A stretch of 64,000 bases of DNA from Solirubrobacter taibaiensis (GTDB lineage Bacteria; Actinomycetota; Thermoleophilia; Solirubrobacterales; Solirubrobacteraceae), in NCBI GenBank assembly GCA_027587225.1, contig JAPDDQ010000019.1, positions 1-64,000 of the forward strand. The letters run 5' to 3'. A program made the translations under genes and the position numbers. A model generated the notes under the pieces. That model searched no databases. It was given only the letters and a program-made list of their open reading frames with translations, and was not told the origin of the DNA. Shown here in pieces: positions 33,986 through 42,305 of the stretch; position 1 is the stretch's first letter, and every line of letters begins with the position of its first letter.

Positions 33986-35152
33986 TTAGCCGGTGGACTT
34001 GTCTTGGCCAATGATCGCGACCACGTTCCACTCGCGGTCGCCAACCTTGACGGCTTCCGCCTGAGTGGCCTCGTCGAGCTGGGCGACCCGTTCGATGCCC
34101 AGGACCTCGGCGACCCCTTCGGCGGCGCTCTTGTCGCCGCGGGCGTACATGACGGTGGACGTCGTCGCCTGCCCGGCCTCACCGAGGTTGCCGACCTCGA
34201 TGTTGCCGTCGGGATAGCCATCTTCCACGAGGTTGGTCTGGTACGTCGCGGCGAGGCCGGTCTGCGCCGTGGCGTTGAAGACGACGATCTGCGCCTCTTC
34301 CTTGCTCACGCCGGGTTCGGCCGTGGGCGCGGGGGTCCCGCCGCCCTCGGGCGTCGGATCCTCCCCGATCTCGTTCTCGCCCGGGGTGGCAGTGGGGGTG
34401 GCGTTCGTCGTCGGGTCCTCGCCGCCCAGCTGGGTGAAGGCGAACCCGACCGCGACCAGCACGAACACGGCGACGATGGCCGTGATGATCATCGCGCGGG
34501 CGTTGCCCTCGCGGCGCGGCGGCGGCGAGGCAGCCCCGCGGCGCGGTGGTGCCGGCGGCGGGGTGCGGCGCACGGGAAGCGGATCGGCCCGGCGCGCGGC
34601 CGGCGTGGCCGGCGGGGGTGCCTGCCCCGTGCCGCCGCCGTTGGCGGACGGTGCGGGCGCGGGCGGCACCGCGACGGTCTGCGCAGGAGCCGGTGCGGCG
34701 GCGGTGGCCATAGCCGGGACCGGCGCCGGCGCCGTCACTGGAACCGGGGCCGCGTGCGGCTTGGGCAGATGCGGCTCGTGCACGCCTGCCGCGCGCGCGA
34801 ACGCAAGCGCGGCCACTTCCTCCGGCTTGAGCTCCACGGTGCCGTTGGCCGGCGCGACCGCCACGGGCTGCGCCTGGACCACGGGCCGAGCCGCGGGCTG
34901 CGGTTGCGGCTGCGCGACCGGCTGCGGCTGCACCGCGGGACCGCGGCGCGCCTCTTCTGCGTACTCGTACGCGTACTCGAGGTCCTCGGCGCGCTCGGGC
35001 ATACGACCCGCCCAGGCGCGCAGACGCTTGACTTCGCGCGCCTGGGCGAAGTACAGCAGGGTGAGAACGGCCAGTCCGAAGAAGGCGGCGATACCGACGT
35101 ACGCGCCGTATTTCTCGACCTGGTCCTGAAGCGAGAACGCGAGGAAAACCAT
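33986..35152 (-). CDS. LytR C-terminal domain protein with two membrane segments
   Basis: 388-aa protein. TM helix about 17-34, then a charged coil (EDLEYAYEYAEEARRG) and a long Pro/Ala/Gln-rich region (about 75-215), a second TM about 221-241 and a C-terminal LytR_C domain (about 290-388, VVFNATAQTGLAATYQTNL, then STVMYARGDKSAAEGVAEVL). LytR_C domains accompany wall-polymer transferases, but the catalytic LCP domain is absent here. Likely an accessory or structural partner in glycan attachment. Confidence 0.83.
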   Translation of the reverse strand: MVFLAFSLQDQVEKYGAYVGIAAFFGLAVLTLLYFAQAREVKRLRAWAGRMPERAEDLEYAYEYAEEARRGPAVQPQPVAQPQPQPAARPVVQAQPVAVAPANGTVELKPEEVAALAFARAAGVHEPHLPKPHAAPVPVTAPAPVPAMATAAAPAPAQTVAVPPAPAPSANGGGTGQAPPPATPAARRADPLPVRRTPPPAPPRRGAASPPPRREGNARAMIITAIVAVFVLVAVGFAFTQLGGEDPTTNATPTATPGENEIGEDPTPEGGGTPAPTAEPGVSKEEAQIVVFNATAQTGLAATYQTNLVEDGYPDGNIEVGNLGEAGQATTSTVMYARGDKSAAEGVAEVLGIERVAQLDEATQAEAVKVGDREWNVVAIIGQDKSTG

Positions 35153-35171
35153 GGAGCCGGAGCCCAGAAGT

Positions 35172-37085
35172 CTAGGAGGCCGTGCCCCCGGACGGTTCCG
35201 CGGAGGTCTCGACCATGGCCGTTCGGCCGGTGGAGAGCTCCGCGACGGCAGCGGCCAGCGCGGCCGCGTCCCCCTCGGCGACGAGCAGCCCGACCTTGTC
35301 GAACACGTACTCGACCCAGGCGGGATCCACGCCGGGACGGCCCGCCCGCCGGATCTTCTCCGCGGGGGTCGGCTCGGGCGTCTCGTAGGAGTTGAAGAGC
35401 TGCTCGTGCAACTTCTCGCCCGGGCGCCGGCCGATGATCTCGATCCCGATGTCGCGCCCGACCTTCAACCCTGAGAACTCGATCATCTGCTGCGCCAGCG
35501 CCATGATCGAGATCGGCTCGCCCATGTCCAGCGCGTAGACCTCGCCGCCGCCGGCGAGCGAGCCCGACCGGATGACGAGCTGAACGGCCTCCGGGATCGT
35601 CATGAAGAACCGCGTCATCTCCGGGTCGGTCACCGTCACCGGGCCGCCGGCCGCGATCTGACGCCGGAAGATCGGCACCACCGAGCCGGACGAGCCGAGC
35701 ACGTTGCCGAAACGCACCGCGCAGAAGGCCGTGCCGCCGAAGCGCGCGTTCGCGGACTCCACCGCCCACTCGGCGAGCGCCTTGGAGGCGCCCATGACCG
35801 TCGCGGGGGCGACCGCCTTGTCCGTCGAGATGAGGACGAAGCTCAGCGTGCCCGCCTCGCCGGCGATGTTCGTCAGCGTCCGCGTGGCGAGCGCGTTGTT
35901 GCGCACGGCCTCGATCGGGTTGGCCTCCATCAGGCCCACGTGCTTGTAGGCGGCCGCGTGGAACACGATCTCGGGCTCGTGCTGGGCGAACACCTCCCGC
36001 ATGCGCTCCTCGTCCTTGACGTCGGCGAGCACGGAGACGGACGTCTGCACGTGGCGCTCGTCGACCATCTCGCGCTCGATCTCGAAGAGGTTCGCCTCGC
36101 TGTGATCGAGCAGGACGAGCCGGCTCGGGTTCACCCGCGCGATCTGGCGGCAGATCTCCGAGCCGATCGAGCCACCCGCGCCCGTGACCAGCACGCGCCG
36201 GCCGGTCAGGTAGCCGCCGACGGACTCGATCTCCATCCGCACCGGGTTGCGGCCCAGCACGTCCTCCACGCGGACCTCGCGCAGCTGGCGGGTGAGGTGG
36301 TTGCCGCCCTGCAGCAGCTCGAAGACGGTCGGGACCGTCCGCACCGACACGCCGTGCTCGCGGCAGGCGATCACGACGCGCCCGCGCAGCTCGCCGGAGG
36401 CCGACGGGATCGCGATCATCACCTCGTCGGGCTCCACGTCCTCGAGGATCTCGTCGAGGTCGAAGGTGGTGCCGAGGATGTCGGCACCCTTCTTGTTGTC
36501 GTCGACGTAGCCGATCGGGCGGTAGCCGAGCTCCGGGTTCTTGCGCAGCTCGCCTTCCAGCAGGTGGCCGCCGCTGCCGGCGCCGACGATCAGCACCTTG
36601 CGCCCGCTGCGGCGCGTGCGCCAGCCCGTGACCCCGCGCATGAAGATCACGTGCGCGACGAACCGCGTGGCGGTGATCAGCGCGGCGGTCAGCAGGCCGA
36701 AGACGAGGAGCACGCCGGACGGGACGGTCAGCGGGCGCAGACCGTCGACCGAGACGACGAGCACGGGCTGGATGATCACGACGTAGCCGATCAGCGCCAG
36801 GACCGCGAGCACGGTGCCCTCGGCGATCTTGAGGTACTCGCGCTGGGACGAGTAGCGCATCCAGTGCCGGTACATGCCGGCGATCACGAAGCACACGAGC
36901 GACCCGCAGATGGCGAACGCGAGCGTCCGCCAGAACAGGTCCGAGTACTTCGCCGGGATCTCCCCGTCGAACCGGAACCAGTAGGCGAGGTAGTAAGCCA
37001 ACGCGACCAGCCCCGCGTCCATGGCCAGCTGCGGAGCGGAGTGGCGATGGATCGGTAGGGCCGCGCTACGGAGCCGGCGGCGCAT
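35172..37085 (-). CDS. Nucleotide-sugar 4,6-dehydratase, FlaA1/CapD/WbpM type
   Basis: 637-aa membrane enzyme that converts UDP-GlcNAc-type sugars to 4-keto-6-deoxy intermediates. Four or five N-terminal TM helices (about 20-165), a CoA-binding-like Rossmann domain (KVLIVGAGSGG), then the catalytic SDR domain (RVLVTGAGGSIGSEICRQIA; HAAAYKHVGLME; STDKAVAPATVMGASK, where Met replaces the usual Tyr, as in WbpM/FlaA1). First gene of the operon that continues to 29109; TACACT lies 7 nt before the ATG. Confidence 0.92.
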   Translation of the reverse strand: MRRRLRSAALPIHRHSAPQLAMDAGLVALAYYLAYWFRFDGEIPAKYSDLFWRTLAFAICGSLVCFVIAGMYRHWMRYSSQREYLKIAEGTVLAVLALIGYVVIIQPVLVVSVDGLRPLTVPSGVLLVFGLLTAALITATRFVAHVIFMRGVTGWRTRRSGRKVLIVGAGSGGHLLEGELRKNPELGYRPIGYVDDNKKGADILGTTFDLDEILEDVEPDEVMIAIPSASGELRGRVVIACREHGVSVRTVPTVFELLQGGNHLTRQLREVRVEDVLGRNPVRMEIESVGGYLTGRRVLVTGAGGSIGSEICRQIARVNPSRLVLLDHSEANLFEIEREMVDERHVQTSVSVLADVKDEERMREVFAQHEPEIVFHAAAYKHVGLMEANPIEAVRNNALATRTLTNIAGEAGTLSFVLISTDKAVAPATVMGASKALAEWAVESANARFGGTAFCAVRFGNVLGSSGSVVPIFRRQIAAGGPVTVTDPEMTRFFMTIPEAVQLVIRSGSLAGGGEVYALDMGEPISIMALAQQMIEFSGLKVGRDIGIEIIGRRPGEKLHEQLFNSYETPEPTPAEKIRRAGRPGVDPAWVEYVFDKVGLLVAEGDAAALAAAVAELSTGRTAMVETSAEPSGGTAS

Positions 37086-37092
37086 CCGAAGG

Positions 37093-37098
37093 AGTGTA
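37093..37098 (-). promoter_or_regulatory. Leaderless -10 box for polysaccharide operon
   Basis: TACACT on the minus strand, 7 nt before ATG 37085. It would drive the five closely packed genes down to 29109. Confidence 0.5.
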
Positions 37099-37126
37099 TT
37101 GGGCGCCCCGGCGCATTGACGCAGGG

Positions 37127-38113
37127 CTAACGCACGAAAAGATCCGTGAAGACGGCGGGGTCACGCCGCACGCGCTCGGCCGCGACGCCATCGCGCTTTT
37201 CGAACACCACGTCCTCGGCCCGCTCGAGCCGGCGCATCCGGGCGGAGCTGATCAGCTCCTCGTCGACGGCGCCGAGCCGGCCCTCGAACGTCGTCCACAC
37301 CGGCGTGCCGAGCGCCACGGCCTCGCGGTTCATCGTGCCGCCGGCGGAGATCACCAGGTCCGCGTAGGCGATCAGCGACTGCGCGTCGATGGCCCGCTCG
37401 GGGACGATGAACCCGCCCTCGCGCGCGAGCTCGGCGCGCTGCTCGTCCGTCCGCGGCAGCACCACGACCTGCCCGCCCTTCAGGCGCTGCAGGACCTGCG
37501 TGAACACCGGTGCCTCGAAGCGGTGGTAGAGCGAGACGGCGGGCGGCGTGCGCACGACCGCGAGCGGCTGCGCGACGTCCAGGCCCAGCTCGGCGAGCAC
37601 CGCCGGGTCGGGCTCGAAGTCCGCCAGGTAGTACTCCTCCTTGAGGCCCTCGTACGGCCGCCACTTGGCTTCGGTCACGCCGTACTGCGCCAGCCGGTCG
37701 AGCGGGATCGCGGCGGGCACGACCACGCGCGCGGCCAGCCGGCAGTTGATCGCGTGCTGCTGGCGCGCCCACTCGTAGTCGAACGCCGTCGCGGACGGGA
37801 TCCGCAGCAGCTTCGCCGCGACCGAGATGTCGTTGGAGCCGTGCCCGAGCGCGAGGTCGATCCCGCGCCCGCTCGCCCAGCGCACGAGCGCGCCCGAGCG
37901 CTGGAACAGGCCCACGCCCTTGGCCGCGAGCTTGCCGCCCCGGTGATGGCCGATCGCGGTGTGGTCGAGCTGGAACCGCTCGAGCAGTCCGAGCGTCTGC
38001 GCGAAGTCCCGCGCCGTGATCAGCACCTCGTCGCCGCGCGCCCGGAGCGTCTCGATGACGGGCCGCATGACGAGCACGTGCGGGGAGTTCGTGAGGTCGA
38101 TCCAGACGCGCAA
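37127..38113 (-). CDS. DUF354 family protein (glycosyltransferase-like)
   Basis: 328-aa GT-B-like protein of the DUF354 family (related to UDP-GlcNAc 2-epimerase/MurG folds), cytosolic. Pieces are RVWIDLTNSPHVLVMRP, LALGHGSNDISVAA, AFDYEWARQQHAIN, YEGLKEEYYLADF and DLVISAGGTMNREAVALGTP. TTG 38113 is preferred over the two GTG codons upstream because DUF354 proteins begin at this strand and a TAGAGT box lies exactly 7 nt before. Probably modifies the nearby glycan. Confidence 0.85.
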   Translation of the reverse strand: MRVWIDLTNSPHVLVMRPVIETLRARGDEVLITARDFAQTLGLLERFQLDHTAIGHHRGGKLAAKGVGLFQRSGALVRWASGRGIDLALGHGSNDISVAAKLLRIPSATAFDYEWARQQHAINCRLAARVVVPAAIPLDRLAQYGVTEAKWRPYEGLKEEYYLADFEPDPAVLAELGLDVAQPLAVVRTPPAVSLYHRFEAPVFTQVLQRLKGGQVVVLPRTDEQRAELAREGGFIVPERAIDAQSLIAYADLVISAGGTMNREAVALGTPVWTTFEGRLGAVDEELISSARMRRLERAEDVVFEKRDGVAAERVRRDPAVFTDLFVR

Positions 38114-38120
38114 GCGCACC

Positions 38121-38126
38121 ACTCTA
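38121..38126 (-). promoter_or_regulatory. Leaderless -10 box before TTG start
   Basis: TAGAGT on the minus strand, 7 nt before TTG 38113. It overlaps the GTG codons at 38122 and 38119, so those cannot be in the transcript. Confidence 0.5.
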
Positions 38127-38166
38127 GATACCGCAAGTTTTTGTTCAGACCCGCGTTCGTGCCGAT

Positions 38167-38973
38167 ATGAACAAGCGCCTCATCGCCGGACTCGCCGTCG
38201 CCTTCACGCTTGTCGGCGCCGCCTCCGCCTCCGCCCAGACCTGGGCCCCCGCCGCCTCCGCCACGGTTCATCCGGGCGTCCAGACGTACACCAACGGTGG
38301 TCAGTGCACCGCGAACTTCATCTACACGGCCGGCTCGGACATCTACATCGGCCAGGCCGCCCACTGCTCATCCACGGGCGAACAGACGGACACGGACGGG
38401 TGCTTGGCGGCGAGCCTGCCGAACGGCACCGCGGTCGAGGTCACCGGCGCCTCGCAGCCGGGCACGATGGTCTACAACAGCTGGAACGCGATGCAGGCCG
38501 CCGGCGAGACCGACGCCGACACGTGCGCGTACAACGATCTCGCGCTGATCAAGCTCGACCCGGCGGACTACGGCAAGGTGAACCCGTCGGTGCCCACGAT
38601 CGGCGGCCCGACCGCGCTCGGCAACACCACCGCCACCGGCGACACGGTCTACAGCTACGGCAACTCCTCGCTGCGCCAGGGCATCACGCTCCTCTCGCCC
38701 AAGATCGGCAAGAGCCTCGGCGCCTCGGGCGGCGGCTGGACGCACCTCGTCTACACCGTCACGCCCGGCATCCCCGGTGACTCGGGCAGCGCCTTCATGG
38801 ACGACAAGGGCAACGCGTTCGGCGTGCTGTCCACGCTCCAGCTCGCCCCGATCGCCGCCTCCAACGGCGTCTCGGATCTGGCCAAGGCGCTGGCCTACGC
38901 CCGCTCCCACGGCGGCCCGGACGTGACGCTGGCCAAGGGCACGCAGCCCTTCACGGGCTCACTCATCGGCTGA
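38167..38973 (+). CDS. Secreted chymotrypsin-family serine protease
   Basis: 268-aa exported S1-like protease. Signal peptide about 1-23 (cleavage ASA/QTW). Triad: His66 in QAAHC, Asp124 in YNDLALIKL, Ser206 in GIPGDSGSAF. Cys pair at NGGQCT and AAHC and another at DGCLA and DTCAY. Residues GGWTHLVYTVTPGIPGDSG form the specificity region. Extracellular proteolysis; substrate unknown. Confidence 0.85.
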   Translation: MNKRLIAGLAVAFTLVGAASASAQTWAPAASATVHPGVQTYTNGGQCTANFIYTAGSDIYIGQAAHCSSTGEQTDTDGCLAASLPNGTAVEVTGASQPGTMVYNSWNAMQAAGETDADTCAYNDLALIKLDPADYGKVNPSVPTIGGPTALGNTTATGDTVYSYGNSSLRQGITLLSPKIGKSLGASGGGWTHLVYTVTPGIPGDSGSAFMDDKGNAFGVLSTLQLAPIAASNGVSDLAKALAYARSHGGPDVTLAKGTQPFTGSLIG

Positions 38974-39051
38974 GCCTTCACTTGCAGGCTTGACGGCCCA
39001 GCGGCGCGGGACTTACGCTCTCGATGGCGCCCCGCGCCGCCCCGTCCAGCC

Positions 39052-39507
39052 ATGTTCACGTCCCAGTCCCTACGAGCCGTACCCAAGCCTGGCTCCGTTG
39101 GGTTCAAGGAGCACCGGCTCGACGACGTCGTGCACCAGATCGACGTCGCCGGGGCGCTCGAGGACACAGGGGAGCTGAGCCGCCGGATCGAGGACGCGCT
39201 CGCGGGTGGCGTCCGCTGGCTCATCCTGGACCTCAGTGAGGCTGCCACGGTCTCCGACATGGTGCTCGAGGGCCTCGTCGACGCCGCGGGCGCGCTCCGG
39301 GCTCGCAAGGGCGAGCTGATCGTCGCCGGCGCCCAGCGCCACGTCGCGCAACGGCTCTCCATCTACGACGTCGCCCACCGGCCCGCGGTCGCCGCGAACG
39401 TCGACCAGGCCGTGATGATCCTCAAGATGCTGCGCCCGAAGACGGACATCCGGCGGGCCAAACAGCGCATCACCTCTCTGACGCTGCCGCGAATCGAACC
39501 ACGCTGA
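39052..39507 (+). CDS. STAS-domain protein (anti-sigma-factor-antagonist-like)
   Basis: 151-aa STAS domain protein: ELSRRIEDALAGGVRWLILD, then LSEAATVSDMVLEGLVDAAG, where Ser/Thr in ATVSD occupies the phosphorylatable position, and KGELIVAGAQRHVAQRLSI. A C-terminal basic tail (about 125-151, RPKTDIRRAKQR) is unusual. May bind a partner-switching anti-sigma kinase not in this window. ATG 39052 is chosen; TACGCT at 39014-39019 would give a leader of about 25 nt. Confidence 0.75.
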   Translation: MFTSQSLRAVPKPGSVGFKEHRLDDVVHQIDVAGALEDTGELSRRIEDALAGGVRWLILDLSEAATVSDMVLEGLVDAAGALRARKGELIVAGAQRHVAQRLSIYDVAHRPAVAANVDQAVMILKMLRPKTDIRRAKQRITSLTLPRIEPR

Positions 39508-39508
39508 C

Positions 39509-39514
39509 TACCCT
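39509..39514 (+). promoter_or_regulatory. Leaderless -10 box for dedA
   Basis: TACCCT, 6 nt before GTG 39521, in the 13-bp gap after the STAS gene. Confidence 0.5.
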
Positions 39515-39520
39515 CACCGG

Positions 39521-40150
39521 GTGCTCTACGCGTCAATAACCGATCCGATCGTCAACTTCGCCGTGGATGTCGTCCGCGAGATGGGGCTGGTCGGCGTATT
39601 CCTGCTCATGCTGGGCGAGAGCGCCTGCCTGCCGATCCCGTCCGAGGCGACGATGCTGTTCGCGGGGTTCAACGTGGCCGAGGGTGAGTACTCGCTCTTC
39701 CTCGCCACCTTCATCGGCGTGGCGGCGAACGTCGTCGGTTCCTGGATCGCGTACGCGGTCGGCTACTTCGGCCGCGTGGACCTGATCGAGAAGCACGGCC
39801 GCAAGGTCTTCATCAAGCCGCATCACCTGCAATGGGCGGACAACTGGTTCGAGAAGTACGGCGACGCGACCGTGTTCTTCTCGCGCATGCTGCCGATCGT
39901 CCGCACGTTCATCTCGCTGCCGGCGGGCGTCGCCAAGATGCCGTTCTGGCGCTTCACCGTGCTGACCGCGCTCGGGTGCATCCCGTGGGTCTTCGCGCTC
40001 GTGTTCATCGGCAAGCAGGCCGGTGACCGCTGGGAGAACTGGAAGGACAACCTGCACTACATCGACTACGCGGTCGTCGCGTTGATCATCGTCGGCGCGG
40101 TGTGGCTGTTCATCCGCTGGCGCCGCGGGCGCGTTGCGCCGGCCACCTGA
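39521..40150 (+). CDS. DedA family membrane protein
   Basis: 209-aa polytopic membrane protein (SNARE-associated/VTT domain) linked to undecaprenyl-phosphate or lipid recycling and membrane homeostasis. Motif pieces are GLVGVFLLMLGESACLPIPSEATM, VAANVVGSWIAYAVGYFGR, FFSRMLPIVRTFISLPAGVAKM (conserved RxxPxxR/G segment) and FWRFTVLTALGCIPW. It overlaps the UppP-like gene by 17 bp, consistent with a shared role in polyprenyl-phosphate handling. Confidence 0.92.
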   Translation: MLYASITDPIVNFAVDVVREMGLVGVFLLMLGESACLPIPSEATMLFAGFNVAEGEYSLFLATFIGVAANVVGSWIAYAVGYFGRVDLIEKHGRKVFIKPHHLQWADNWFEKYGDATVFFSRMLPIVRTFISLPAGVAKMPFWRFTVLTALGCIPWVFALVFIGKQAGDRWENWKDNLHYIDYAVVALIIVGAVWLFIRWRRGRVAPAT

Positions 40151-40865
40151 GCTCGCGCAGGTCGCAGCGCTCGGGCTGATCCAGGGCGTCGCCGAGCTGC
40201 TGCCGGTCTCGTCGTCGGCGCACATCGCCGCGGTGCCGCAGCTGTTGGGGTGGGAGGTGGCCGAGTGGGATGCGGCGCGCCGGAAGGAGCTGGAGGTCGC
40301 GTTGCACGCGGGGGCTGCGCTCGCACTCGCACCGGAACTGCTGCGCCTGCTGCCGGACGCGAAGACGCTCGCCCTCTCCCTCGCTCCGCCCGTGATCGTG
40401 GGCGGGCTGTTCGAGCGCGTGATCGAGGAGCGGATGGGGGATCTCGTCGCGGGACTGCTGCTCGGCGCCACGGCGCTCGCGCTCGCCGATCAGGTGCCGG
40501 GAAAGGGGTCACCACGTGACCCGGGGCTGTTCCTCGGCCTGGCGCAGGCCGCGGCGCTCGTCCCGGGTGTGTCGCGGTCCGGGGCGACGCTCGCCGTCGC
40601 GCGGGCGCTCGGGTATTCGCGCGCCGAGGCGACCCGGCTGTCGTTCGGCGTCGCGGGTCCGGTGCTCGTCGGCGCGACGGCGCTGAAGGCGTGGCGCGGC
40701 CGCCGCACGGCGGACCGGAAACTGGTCGGCGCAGGCGTGGCGGCGTCGTTCGTGGGCACGCGCGCGGCGCTGAAGCTGTTCGGGCTCGAGCGCGGCGCGT
40801 TGTGGCCGTTCGCGCTCGAGCGGGTCGTGCTCGCGGCGCTCGTGCGCTACCGTCGGCGCGCGTGA
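40134..40865 (+). CDS. uppP: Undecaprenyl-diphosphatase, UppP/BacA-like
   Basis: 243-aa integral membrane phosphatase that regenerates undecaprenyl phosphate. Both signature loops are present: LIQGVAELLPVSSSAH (about 14-29) and LVPGVSRSGATLA (about 140-152). It is shorter than typical UppP (about 270), with a compressed central part. TTG 40134 start; the gene overlaps dedA upstream and purM downstream by 4 bp. Supplies carrier lipid for the glycan and wall pathways. Confidence 0.87.
   Translation: MRRPPELAQVAALGLIQGVAELLPVSSSAHIAAVPQLLGWEVAEWDAARRKELEVALHAGAALALAPELLRLLPDAKTLALSLAPPVIVGGLFERVIEERMGDLVAGLLLGATALALADQVPGKGSPRDPGLFLGLAQAAALVPGVSRSGATLAVARALGYSRAEATRLSFGVAGPVLVGATALKAWRGRRTADRKLVGAGVAASFVGTRAALKLFGLERGALWPFALERVVLAALVRYRRRA
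40848..40853 (+). promoter_or_regulatory. -10 box for purM inside uppP
   Basis: TACCGT, 8 nt before GTG 40862, within the last codons of the UppP-like gene. It would give purM an independent leaderless transcript. Confidence 0.35.
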
Positions 40866-41920
40866 GCACCGACGCGTACGCCCAAGCTGGAGTCGATCAA
40901 CATGGCGCCGACCGTGCGGTCAGCGCGCTCGTCTCCGTCCTGAAGACGATCGATCCCGGCCGCGCGTCGCGCAGCCGCCTCGCCAGCGGCCACTACGCCG
41001 CCGTGCTCGAAGTGGCGCCGAATCTCGGCATCGCCGTCGGCACCGACGGCGTCGGCTCGAAGCTCATCCTCGCCGAGCAGACCGGTCGCTACGACACCGT
41101 CGGCATCGACTGCGTGGCCATGAACGTCAACGACGTGGTGTGCGTCGGCGCCGAGCCGATCGCGCTGCTGGACTACCTGGCCGTCGAGCAGGCTGTGCCC
41201 GAGGTGATGGAGCAGATCGGCGTCGGCCTGAAGAAGGGCGCCGAGCTCGCCGGCGTGGAGATCCCGGGCGGCGAGGTCGCGATCCTGCCCGAGCTCATCC
41301 GCGGCCACCCGTCACCGAACGGGTTCGACCTGACGGCCACGTGCTTCGGCACCGTCGCGCTCGACCAGGTGATCACCGGCGACACGATCGCCCCGGGCGA
41401 CGCGCTGATCGGCGTTCCGAGCAGCGGCCTGCACTCGAACTCGTACACGCTCGCCCGCAAGGTCGTCGAGGACCTGGATATCAATACGCCCTTCGAGGGC
41501 GGCACGCTCGCCGACGCGCTGCTCGAGCCGACCGTGATCTACGTCCGCGCGGCGCTGGACCTGATCCGCTCCGACGTCGAGGTCCGCGGCCTCGCCCACA
41601 TCACCGGCGGCGGACTGCTGAACCTGCTGCGCCTCAACGAGGCGGCGGGCTTTGTGATCGAGGACCCGCTGCCCGTGCCGCCGATCATCGCGTTCGTGAT
41701 GGAGCGCGGGAAGATCGCCGAGGCCGAGGCGTGGGAGATCTTCAACATGGGCTGCGGCTTCGTCGCCGTCGTCCCGGAAGCGCAGGCCGACCAGGCCACC
41801 GAGATCCTCGCCGCGCACCACCCCGGCACGCGCCGGATCGGCACCGTCTCCGACGAGGCCGGGCGCGCGAGCGTCACCGGCGGGCGCTACTCGTCAGGCC
41901 AGGGCGCGAGCTCGTCCTGA
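40862..41920 (+). CDS. purM: Phosphoribosylformylglycinamidine cyclo-ligase
   Basis: 352-aa AIR synthetase: ATP-dependent ring closure of FGAM to AIR in purine synthesis, cytosolic. YAQAGVDQHGADRAV at the N-terminus, then GTDGVGSKLILAEQTGRYDTVGIDCVAMNVNDVVCVGAEP style core (nucleotide and metal site), GVPSSGLHSNSYTLAR and GLAHITGGGLLNLLR, GCGFVAVVP. Full length. GTG 40862 overlaps the uppP stop. The 3-prime end overlaps the convergent small gene by 34 bp. Confidence 0.95.
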   Translation: MSTDAYAQAGVDQHGADRAVSALVSVLKTIDPGRASRSRLASGHYAAVLEVAPNLGIAVGTDGVGSKLILAEQTGRYDTVGIDCVAMNVNDVVCVGAEPIALLDYLAVEQAVPEVMEQIGVGLKKGAELAGVEIPGGEVAILPELIRGHPSPNGFDLTATCFGTVALDQVITGDTIAPGDALIGVPSSGLHSNSYTLARKVVEDLDINTPFEGGTLADALLEPTVIYVRAALDLIRSDVEVRGLAHITGGGLLNLLRLNEAAGFVIEDPLPVPPIIAFVMERGKIAEAEAWEIFNMGCGFVAVVPEAQADQATEILAAHHPGTRRIGTVSDEAGRASVTGGRYSSGQGASSS

Positions 41921-42093
41921 TCGTCGTCTGAGTCCTTTGGGGCCGGCGGCGTGCCGGGCACGTTCTCGTCGGCCACCTTGTTCTTCCAGTCCTCGCGGGC
42001 GTCGGCGATCTCCTCGCCCAGCTCCGAGGACCGCTGCTGCATCTGCTCGGCCTCGTCGTCGAGGCGGTCCGCCCGCTCTTGGTGCTCGCTCAT
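41887..42093 (-). CDS. Small acidic helical protein
   Basis: 68 aa, unrecognised. A charged helix (EHQERADRLDDEAEQMQQRS then SELGEEIADAREDWKNKV) and an acidic Pro-containing tail ending DELAPWPDE. Lacks membrane segments. Similar short proteins occur in Solirubrobacterales by recollection. TAGCTG lies 7 nt upstream of the ATG. It overlaps purM tail to tail. Confidence 0.6.
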   Translation of the reverse strand: MSEHQERADRLDDEAEQMQQRSSELGEEIADAREDWKNKVADENVPGTPPAPKDSDDDQDELAPWPDE

Positions 42094-42103
42094 GCAAGAG
42101 CAG

Positions 42104-42289
42104 CTACCCGTTTTCCTCCTCCGACCGCGCGCGCTCGGCGAGCTTCTCCTTCAGGTACGCGTGCTTGTCCGCCCGCGCCTCGTGGATGCGCTCCTCGCGT
42201 TCGAGGTCGCTCTCGTCCGCCTGCTCCCGCTCGGCGCGCTCGCGGTGGATCTCCTCGAGTTGCAGCTCTTCTGTCTTCGGGTCCGCCAT
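42104..42289 (-). CDS. Small highly charged helical protein
   Basis: 61 aa, unrecognised. Almost all Glu/Arg/Lys/Ala, predicted as one long helix or coiled coil (EELQLEEIHRERAEREQADE...). Ten bases separate it from the next small gene, so they may be co-transcribed. A TAACGT box lies 10 nt before the ATG, inside the end of the CHAP gene. Confidence 0.55.
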   Translation of the reverse strand: MADPKTEELQLEEIHRERAEREQADESDLEREERIHEARADKHAYLKEKLAERARSEEENG

Positions 42290-42299
42290 GGGACCCGGG

Positions 42300-42305
42300 A
42301 CGTTA
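42300..42305 (-). promoter_or_regulatory. -10 box for small charged protein
   Basis: TAACGT on the minus strand, 10 nt before ATG 42289, overlapping the stop codon of the CHAP gene. Confidence 0.35.

Noticed and set aside
39481-39510. tRNA-like sequence near the end of the STAS gene (complement of GGTTCGATTC)
   Set aside because: It lies in coding sequence and no cloverleaf can be built around it.
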